6,864 nucleotides of DNA from an uncultured Comamonadaceae bacterium (GTDB lineage: Bacteria; Pseudomonadota; Gammaproteobacteria; Burkholderiales; Burkholderiaceae): assembly GCA_946482595.1 (NCBI GenBank), contig CAMLSD010000168.1, forward strand, positions 1-6,864. Reading direction: 5' to 3'. Positions within the stretch are counted from its first letter, which is position 1. Every line of letters begins with the position of its first letter. Below, one piece after another: positions 1-4,918 of the stretch. The notes under the pieces are model-generated. The model worked only from the letters and a program-made list of their open reading frames with translations. It was not told where the DNA came from and ran no database searches. A program made the position numbers and the translations under genes.

Positions 1-1071
1 GCCATCGACGACCACACCCTCGCGCTGATCAGCCACACCTCCGGCACCACCGGCCTACCCAAGGGCGTGATGCTGTCTCACGGCAACCTGCTGCATGCCA
101 CGGCCGCGATCCAGTCCTACCTCGGGCTCGACGCACGTGACGTGATCGTCAGCGCGCTGCCGCTGAGCTTCAACTATGGCCTGACCCAGTTGCTGCTCAG
201 CATGGTCAGCGGCGCCACGCTGGTGCTCGAGCGCAACTTCGCCTTCCCGGTGAAGGTGCTCGACACCCTGGTGCGAGAGCGGGGCACCGTGTTCCCCGGT
301 GTGCCCACGATGTACGCGATGCTCACGGCGCTGAAGGACCGCACGCGGCATGACCTGTCGTCGCTGCGCATCCTGACCAACGCCGCCGCCGCGCTGCCGC
401 CCGCCGTGATCGAGCGGCTGCACGCGTGGCTGCCCGACGCCCGGATCTTTGCGATGTACGGGCAGACCGAGTGCACCCGCATCAGCTATCTGCCGCCGCA
501 CGAGCTGGCCACCCGCCCCGGCAGCGTGGGGCGTGGCCTGCCGGGCCAGACCTGGTGGCTCATCGACGAGCACGGGCACCGCCTGCCCGATGCGCCGCCC
601 AACGCCCGCGGCGAGCTGGTGGTGCAGGGCCCGCACGTGATGCTGGGCTACTGGGAGCGGCCCGAGGAAACCGCCCGCAAGCTGCGCCGCGACCCGGTGA
701 CCGGGCAACTGGCGCTGCACACCGGCGACGTCTTCCACACCGATGCCGACGGCTATCTCTACTTCGAGGCGCGGCAGGACGACATCATCAAGTCCCGCGG
801 CGAGAAGGTCAGCCCGCGCGAGGTCGAGGAGGTCATCGTGCAGCTCGACGCCGTGCTCGAATGTGCGGTGCTTGGTGTGCCCGACGAACTGCTCGGCCAG
901 GCCGTCAAGGCGCTGGTGGTGCTGCGCGACGACGCCCAGCTCAGCGACCGCGACGTGACCCGCCACTGCATGGCCCACCTGGAGAGCTACATGGTGCCCA
1001 AGGTGGTCGAGTTCGTGACCGAACTGCCCAAGACCGACACCGGCAAAATCCGCAGGAGCGCGCTGCGCTGA
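1..1071 (+). CDS. AMP-forming acyl-CoA/acyl-ACP ligase, 5'-truncated by the window edge
   Basis: Member of the ANL superfamily (acyl-CoA synthetases, NRPS adenylation domains): activates a carboxylic acid with ATP to an acyl-AMP and passes it to CoA or a carrier phosphopantetheine. The reading frame is open from base 1, giving 356 visible residues; about 150 N-terminal residues are missing compared with a usual length near 500, so the GTG at 67 is not the start. Visible motifs in order, numbered from the first visible residue: the phosphate-binding loop SHTSGTTGLPKG (11-22), YGQTE (153-157), HTGD (240-243), the hinge and core region IIKSRGEKVSP (262-272), and the C-terminal PKTDTGKIRR (343-352) with the catalytic lysine at 349. 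All core motifs are intact, so the protein should be active. A carrier protein gene follows 58 bp downstream, which suggests the acyl group is loaded on that carrier. The substrate cannot be read from the sequence. An exosortase-associated ligase was considered, but no partner genes of that system are present. Confidence 0.93.
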   Translation, partial: AIDDHTLALISHTSGTTGLPKGVMLSHGNLLHATAAIQSYLGLDARDVIVSALPLSFNYGLTQLLLSMVSGATLVLERNFAFPVKVLDTLVRERGTVFPGVPTMYAMLTALKDRTRHDLSSLRILTNAAAALPPAVIERLHAWLPDARIFAMYGQTECTRISYLPPHELATRPGSVGRGLPGQTWWLIDEHGHRLPDAPPNARGELVVQGPHVMLGYWERPEETARKLRRDPVTGQLALHTGDVFHTDADGYLYFEARQDDIIKSRGEKVSPREVEEVIVQLDAVLECAVLGVPDELLGQAVKALVVLRDDAQLSDRDVTRHCMAHLESYMVPKVVEFVTELPKTDTGKIRRSALR

Positions 1072-1129
1072 CGCGCCGTGCACGCCCCATTCCACCCCGA
1101 TCCATCTTTCAGGCCACAGGCAAGACCCC

Positions 1130-1402
1130 ATGGACAGCTACAAGACGCAGGTTCGACAGTTCATCCAGGACAACTTCATGCTGTCCGGCGCCAGCGCGGC
1201 GTTTGCCGACGATGCTTCCTTCATGGAAGCGCAGATCCTCGACTCCACCGGCTTCCTCGAGCTGATCGCCCACCTCGAAGAGACCTACGCGATCTCGGTC
1301 AGCGACGACGAGATGATCCCGGAGAACCTGGACAGCCTCGACGCCGTGGCGGCCTACCTGGGCCGCAAGCTGGGTCAGGCCCCGGCCGGGCAGGCGCAAT
1401 GA
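1130..1402 (+). CDS. Free-standing acyl carrier protein
   Basis: A 90-residue acidic phosphopantetheine-binding protein that would hold an acyl group as a thioester in the cytoplasm. The attachment motif is DSTGFLEL (38-45) with Ser39 as the predicted 4'-phosphopantetheine site; the following helix LIAHLEETYAISVSDDE and the later ENLDSLDAVAAYL match the usual carrier fold. The Thr-Gly after the serine differs from the DSLD of fatty acid synthesis AcpP, so this is more likely a specialised carrier than the housekeeping one. The start MDSYKTQVRQF gives normal family length; the upstream region has only a weak purine-rich element (AGGCAAG). It sits between the ligase and the NadE-like gene and its stop overlaps the next start, which supports one transcript. 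The tail GQAPAGQAQ is low-complexity and probably disordered. Confidence 0.92.
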   Translation: MDSYKTQVRQFIQDNFMLSGASAAFADDASFMEAQILDSTGFLELIAHLEETYAISVSDDEMIPENLDSLDAVAAYLGRKLGQAPAGQAQ

Positions 1403-2385
1403 ACGCGCCCTTCGACGCCTCGGTGCTGGCCCTGGACCTGGAGGCCGAGGCCGACCGGATCGCTGCTTGGATGCGCGAGAGCCTGTCGCAGCGCCTGCGC
1501 CGGCGCGGCCTGGTGATCGCGATGTCGGGCGGCATCGACAGCTCGGTGTGTGCTGCACTGGCCGTGCGTGCAGTCGGTGCGTCCAAGGTGTTCGGGCTGC
1601 TGCTGCCCGAGCGCGACTCCAGCGGCAACTCCACGCGGCGCGGCCGGCTGCTGGCCGACCACCTGGGCATCGAGCACGAACTGCACGACGTCGCACCGAC
1701 CCTGGAGGCCATCGGCTGCTACCGTGAGCGCGACAGCGCGATCCGCAAGGTGTTTGCCGACTACGGCGAAGGCTGGGCCAACAAGATCGTGATCGCCGGC
1801 GGCCTGGAAGGCGGCATCAACTACTTCAAGCTGGTCGTGCGCGACCCGCAGGGCACGTTGCACGAAGCCCGCCTGCCGCTGCGCGAGTACCTGCAGATCG
1901 TGGCCGCCACCAACCACAAGCAACGCCTTCGCAAGACGCTGGAGTACTACCACGCCGACCGGCTGAACTTCGCCGTGATCGGCACACCCAACCGGCTTGA
2001 GTACGATCAGGGCTTTTTCGTGAAGAACGGCGACGGCTCGGCCGACCTCAAGCCCATCGCCCACCTCTACAAGACCCAGGTCTATGCGATGGCCCGCCAC
2101 CTGGGCCTGCCCGACGACATCTGCAGCGCCGTCCCCACCACCGACACCTACAGCCTGCCCCAGGGCCAGGACGAGTTCTACTTCGCCCTGCCCTACGCGC
2201 AGATGGACCTGGCACTCTGGGCCCGCGAGCACGACCGCCCGGCCGCCGACCTGGCCGCAGCCCTCCAGATCGACGAAGCGCAGGCCCGGCGGGTGTACGC
2301 CGACATCGACGCCAAGCGTCGTGCCGCGGCCTACCTGCACGCCCGCCCGGAAGTGATGCCGGGCGCGCCGTCCACCGGGGCCTGA
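1399..2385 (+). CDS. nadE: NAD+ synthase-family amidating enzyme (ammonia type, divergent)
   Basis: 328 residues of the N-type ATP-pyrophosphatase family. NadE adenylates the carboxylate of deamido-NAD and amidates it with ammonia. Visible motifs: PP-loop SGGIDSS (43-49), NHKQRLRKTLEYY (172-184) matching the family NxxARxRM block with R176 and R178, GTPNRLE (195-201), NGDGSADLKPI (210-220), KTQV (225-228) and DEFYF (258-262). There is no N-terminal nitrilase/glutaminase domain, so ammonia must come from elsewhere. Two oddities: about 75 residues lie between the DVAP segment (97-100) and N172, where E. coli NadE has roughly 27; and the usual KxPTADL block reads AVPTTDTY (244-251), lacking the lysine. 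Start chosen at the ATG that overlaps the carrier stop as ATGA; the upstream extension in this frame reads through the carrier gene and is not family-like. Tight coupling to a ligase and a carrier suggests a substrate other than deamido-NAD, but true NAD synthesis is not excluded. Family is secure, exact role is not. Confidence 0.85.
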   Translation: MNAPFDASVLALDLEAEADRIAAWMRESLSQRLRRRGLVIAMSGGIDSSVCAALAVRAVGASKVFGLLLPERDSSGNSTRRGRLLADHLGIEHELHDVAPTLEAIGCYRERDSAIRKVFADYGEGWANKIVIAGGLEGGINYFKLVVRDPQGTLHEARLPLREYLQIVAATNHKQRLRKTLEYYHADRLNFAVIGTPNRLEYDQGFFVKNGDGSADLKPIAHLYKTQVYAMARHLGLPDDICSAVPTTDTYSLPQGQDEFYFALPYAQMDLALWAREHDRPAADLAAALQIDEAQARRVYADIDAKRRAAAYLHARPEVMPGAPSTGA

Positions 2386-2396
2386 GGCCCACCCCC

Positions 2397-2897
2397 ATGA
2401 CGACGGACTTCCTCAACCCCGACCCCACGCCCGAGCAGATCGTGCGCCACCTGCGCCACGCCAACGAGGTCGCACGGCGCGCCATGGCCATGGGCCGCCA
2501 CCCGTTCGGCGCCATCCTGGTCGGCCCGGACCACGTCACCTTGCTGGCCGAACAGGGCAACGTCGACAGCGTGAACCATGCCGAGGCGGTCCTCGCACGC
2601 ACCGCCGTGCTGAACCACCCGAGCGAGGTGCTCTGGCAATCGACGCTCTACACCACGGTCGAGCCCTGCTGCATGTGTGCCGGCACCCAGTACTGGGCCC
2701 ACATCGGCCGTATCGTCTATGGCATGACCGAACACCGCCTGCTGACCCTGACCGGCAACCACGAAGAGAACCCGACCATGAACCTGCCCTGCCGCGAGGT
2801 CTTCGCCCGCGGCCAGAAACCGGTGCGCGTGTTCGGCCCGGTGGCCGAGGTCGAAGACGAGATCGCGGCGCTGCACCGAAGCTTCTGGGCACGGTGA
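2397..2897 (+). CDS. Zinc-dependent nucleoside/nucleobase deaminase (cytidine/guanine deaminase family)
   Basis: 166 residues of the cytidine deaminase-like fold. The enzyme hydrolyses an exocyclic amine on a base or nucleoside and releases ammonia. Zinc site: HAE at 61-63 (His61 ligand, Glu63 proton shuttle) and PCCMC at 90-94 (Cys91 and Cys94 ligands). HPFGAILV (35-42) resembles the substrate-side HPFGA segment of guanine deaminases such as B. subtilis GuaD. The region after the zinc site (AGTQYWAHIGRIVYGMTEHR) is TadA-like at first, but the typical KxGAxGS continuation of tRNA adenosine deaminases is missing, so TadA is unlikely. Start ATG lies 11 bp after the nadE stop, with GAGG overlapping that stop as a plausible ribosome site. 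The position in the run supports co-transcription. Guanine, cytosine or another amine-bearing heterocycle are all possible substrates. Confidence 0.88.
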   Translation: MTTDFLNPDPTPEQIVRHLRHANEVARRAMAMGRHPFGAILVGPDHVTLLAEQGNVDSVNHAEAVLARTAVLNHPSEVLWQSTLYTTVEPCCMCAGTQYWAHIGRIVYGMTEHRLLTLTGNHEENPTMNLPCREVFARGQKPVRVFGPVAEVEDEIAALHRSFWAR

Positions 2898-2964
2898 GCC
2901 TGGGGCGGCAGGCCGACAGCGATGTCACGTGCCGCTCAGCATGCAACCGGCAAACCTCCATCGC

Positions 2965-3879
2965 ATGGACTACCTCAAGATCCTCGAACAGATCCAGGCC
3001 GCCATCGTGCCCGTGCGCGACAGCGGCAAGGTCGCCGACTACATCCCCGAACTGGCGCGTGTCGCGCCCGACCGGTTCGGCATGGCCATCGTCACGCTCG
3101 ATGGGCAAAGCCATTCGGTCGGCGACGTGCATGAGCGGTTTTCGATCCAGAGCATCTCGAAGCTCTTTGCCCTGGTGCTGGCCTTGCAGACCGAAGGCGA
3201 CGAGCTCTGGCGGCGTGTCGGGCGAGAGCCGTCGGGCACGGCCTTCAACTCGCTCGTGCAGCTCGAGAGCGAAAGCGGCATCCCGCGCAACCCGTTCATC
3301 AATGCCGGTGCACTGGTGGTCACCGACGTCCTGTGCTCGCGCCATGCGGTGCCTGAAAACGCGGTGGCCGAGTTCATGCAGCGGCTGTCGGGCGTGCGCG
3401 TGATCAACTATGACGCACGTGTGGCGCGCTCGGAGCGGCAGCATTCACACCGCAATGCCGCGATGGCGCACTTCATGAAAAGCTTCGGCAACCTGAAGAA
3501 CGACGTCGACACCGTGCTCGATGCGTACTGCCGCTATTGCGCCATCGAGATGAACTGCGATGAACTGGCCCGTGCGGTGGCCTTCCTGGCTCACGGCGGT
3601 GTGAACCCGTGGACAGGCGAGCGGGTACTCAGTGCGAGCATGACCAAACGGCTGAACGCCTTGCTGCTGACCTGCGGCACCTATGACGCCGCGGGCGATT
3701 TTGCGTTTCGTGTCGGCCTGCCCGCCAAGAGCGGTGTGGGCGGCGGGATCGTGGCGGTCATGCCGGGCGAGTGCGGCATCTGCGTGTGGTCACCACGCCT
3801 GGACGAACGCGGCAACTCCGTGGCCGGCACGCAGGCCCTGGAAACAATGACCACCCTCGGCGGGCGGTCCATATTCTGA
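2965..3879 (+). CDS. glsB: Glutaminase, GlsB type
   Basis: 304 residues of the serine-dependent beta-lactamase-like glutaminase family, which hydrolyses L-glutamine to glutamate and ammonia in the cytoplasm. The catalytic SxxK dyad is SISK (Ser63, Lys66) in RFSIQSISK. Other conserved blocks: GKVADYIPELA (21-31), SLVQLE (96-101), IPRNPFINAGALVV (106-119), VARSE and MKSFGN, and the C-terminal LPAKSGVGGGIVAVMPGE. From memory this resembles E. coli YneH/GlsB throughout more than YbaS/GlsA. The frame is open further upstream with a GTG at 2929 and an ATG at 2941, but MDYLKILEQI at 2965 aligns with the family N-terminus; no start has a clear Shine-Dalgarno sequence, so the start is uncertain by up to 12 residues. 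It lies 67 bp after the deaminase on the same strand, either in the same operon or with its own weak promoter. It would supply ammonia that the NadE-like enzyme could use; that link is inference. Confidence 0.95.
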   Translation: MDYLKILEQIQAAIVPVRDSGKVADYIPELARVAPDRFGMAIVTLDGQSHSVGDVHERFSIQSISKLFALVLALQTEGDELWRRVGREPSGTAFNSLVQLESESGIPRNPFINAGALVVTDVLCSRHAVPENAVAEFMQRLSGVRVINYDARVARSERQHSHRNAAMAHFMKSFGNLKNDVDTVLDAYCRYCAIEMNCDELARAVAFLAHGGVNPWTGERVLSASMTKRLNALLLTCGTYDAAGDFAFRVGLPAKSGVGGGIVAVMPGECGICVWSPRLDERGNSVAGTQALETMTTLGGRSIF

Positions 3880-3909
3880 AACCGGTTCGCGGCGGCACTG
3901 CAGGCCTTC

Positions 3910-3935
3910 GCGGCGCCGTCGGGCCCAGGCGCCGC
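3910..3935 (+). terminator. GC hairpin after glutaminase, possible terminator
   Basis: A perfect 8-bp inverted repeat (GCGGCGCC at 3910-3917, GGCGCCGC at 3928-3935) with a 10-base loop lies 30 bp after the glutaminase stop. It is followed by a C-rich stretch without a T tract, so it is not a classical intrinsic terminator. It could end the upstream transcript weakly, or act as an attenuator or mRNA-stabilising stem ahead of ureD. In sequence this GC-rich such stems also arise by chance. Confidence 0.35.
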
Positions 3936-3947
3936 CAGCCCCTGCCC

Positions 3948-3953
3948 TACACT
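3948..3953 (+). promoter_or_regulatory. Possible -10 element for ureD
   Basis: TACACT matches the sigma-70 -10 consensus at four of six bases, including the key A at position 2 and the final T, and lies 34 bases before the ureD start. No convincing -35 hexamer is seen 16-18 bases upstream, where the DNA is part of the GC hairpin. A weak or activator-dependent promoter would fit. Confidence 0.3.
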
Positions 3954-3978
3954 GGCGCCCTTCCCACTTTCCGCACGC

Positions 3979-3982
3979 AGGA
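3979..3982 (+). promoter_or_regulatory. Ribosome binding site of ureD
   Basis: AGGA five bases before the ATG at 3988. It is the clearest Shine-Dalgarno match in the window and fixes the ureD start, agreeing with the family N-terminus. Confidence 0.6.
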
Positions 3983-3987
3983 CACCC

Positions 3988-4827
3988 ATGGGCTGGCACG
4001 GTCACCTTGATCTTCACTACCGCCACGACGCAGGGCGCACGGTGGTGCTGGACCGGCATGACGGGCCGCTGCGGGTGCTGGCCAGTCTGTTCCCCGAAGG
4101 CCCGCAGGTGTGCCACAACGTGCTGGTGCACCCACCGGGTGGTGTGGTGGGGGGCGACCGGCTCGACATCGATGTGCGTGTGGACGAGGGCGCCCACGCC
4201 CTCATCACCACCCCGGGGGCCACACGCTTCTACCGCAGCGCCGGGGAACAGGCCACGCAGTCGCTCGTGGCGCGGGTGGCGCCACAAGGCAGGCTGGAGT
4301 GGCTGCCACTGGAGACCATCGCCTTCAGCGGCACGAACAGCGTGAACCGCATGCGCTTTGAGCTGGCACCGGGTGCGCTGATGCTCGGCTGGGACATGCT
4401 GGCGCTGGGCCTGCCGGCCTCAGGTGCACCCTTCACCGCAGGTCGGTTCGAGCAGCAACTGGAGTTGCCGGGCGTGTGGCTGGAGCGCGGGGTGCTTGAT
4501 GCGGCCGACGCGCTGACTGCCCGGCTGCTGGCCAGCCCGCTGGGCTTTGACGGCCGCCCGGTACTGGGCACGCTGTGGGCTGCTGCAGGCTCGGCGCTCG
4601 ACGCCGGTCTGCGCACCAGGCTGCTGGATCTGGCCCGTGACCACATCGCCGGCTCGCAACTCGCCGCCACGTCGGGCGCCACCAGCACGCATGAGCAGTG
4701 TGTCGTGGTGCGCACGCTGTCGTCGCGCACCGAGCCGCTGCAACAGCTCTTCATGGCCCTGTGGACGGCCTGGCGCCCGGAGGTGCTCGGCCGGCCCGCC
4801 ACGCCGCCGAGGGTGTGGCGCACCTGA
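3988..4827 (+). CDS. ureD: Urease accessory protein UreD (UreH)
   Basis: 279 residues, the usual family length. UreD binds apo-urease and, with UreF and UreG, helps insert nickel and the lysine carbamate into the active site; it acts in the cytoplasm. Conserved blocks are all present: HPPGGVVGGDRL (48-59), TTPGATRFYRS (74-84), WLPLETIAFSG (105-115), and the C-terminal PPRVWRT (273-279), where family members usually end in PRxW. The protein is therefore neither truncated nor frameshifted. The start is supported by AGGA five bases upstream. Oddly, no urease structural gene follows: in most proteobacteria ureA begins within tens of bases, but here only 63 bp separate ureD from a convergent transporter gene, and the gene before it is a glutaminase. 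Either the urease genes are elsewhere in the genome or this is a remnant of a rearranged cluster. Intact motifs suggest it is still under selection. Confidence 0.95.
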   Translation: MGWHGHLDLHYRHDAGRTVVLDRHDGPLRVLASLFPEGPQVCHNVLVHPPGGVVGGDRLDIDVRVDEGAHALITTPGATRFYRSAGEQATQSLVARVAPQGRLEWLPLETIAFSGTNSVNRMRFELAPGALMLGWDMLALGLPASGAPFTAGRFEQQLELPGVWLERGVLDAADALTARLLASPLGFDGRPVLGTLWAAAGSALDAGLRTRLLDLARDHIAGSQLAATSGATSTHEQCVVVRTLSSRTEPLQQLFMALWTAWRPEVLGRPATPPRVWRT

Positions 4828-4838
4828 GCCCAACGGGG

Positions 4839-4859
4839 CCGCGGGGCCGATGCCCGCGG
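4839..4859. terminator. Short hairpin in the convergent gap
   Basis: A perfect 7-bp stem (CCGCGGG at 4839-4845, CCCGCGG at 4853-4859) with a 7-base loop lies 11 bp after the ureD stop, between convergent genes. Its place fits a bidirectional transcription end, but there is no T tract on either strand, so Rho may be needed. It is the only stem evident in this 63-bp gap. Confidence 0.4.
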
Positions 4860-4860
4860 A

Positions 4861-4918
4861 TTGAGCGCAGGATGCGCCGCTCCCGCGGCTTCAGCGCCGG
4901 ATGCGCCGCTCCCGCACC
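4861..4918. repeat. 29-bp imperfect tandem duplication over the transporter stop codon
   Basis: Two adjacent copies, 4861-4889 and 4890-4918, agree at 25 of 29 positions, with a 17-base identical core (GGATGCGCCGCTCCCGC). The right copy encodes the last residues of the transporter (VRERRIRR) and its stop; the left copy lies just beyond the stop. In the left copy the bases matching the stop read CAA on the minus strand instead of TGA. This looks like a local slippage or duplication event that has since drifted. Confidence 0.8.

Noticed and set aside
55..1131. A 358-residue - strand open frame opposite the ligase
   Set aside because: Low-complexity Gly/His/Val-rich translation with no motif, opposite an intact ANL ligase.
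1078..1398. N-terminal extension of the NadE-like protein
   Set aside because: The extension reads the carrier gene in another frame, is Arg/Pro/Gly-rich and does not resemble the nitrilase domain of glutamine-dependent NAD synthases.
1..1402. Exosortase A-associated ligase and carrier pair
   Set aside because: No PLP decarboxylase, exosortase or PEP-CTERM gene is in the window and the ligase lacks a feature I can tie to that subfamily; upstream genes would be needed to decide.
1375..2340. A 321-residue - strand open frame opposite nadE
   Set aside because: Shadow of the NadE-like gene, which has the PP-loop and other motifs on the + strand.
2929..2964. Earlier GTG (2929) or ATG (2941) start of the glutaminase
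   Set aside because: The extra residues do not align with the family, and none of the starts has a clear ribosome site; the ATG at 2965 matches the usual N-terminus. It remains possible.
2536..3444. A 302-residue - strand open frame spanning deaminase and glutaminase
   Set aside because: It crosses two well-supported + strand genes and shows no protein family features.
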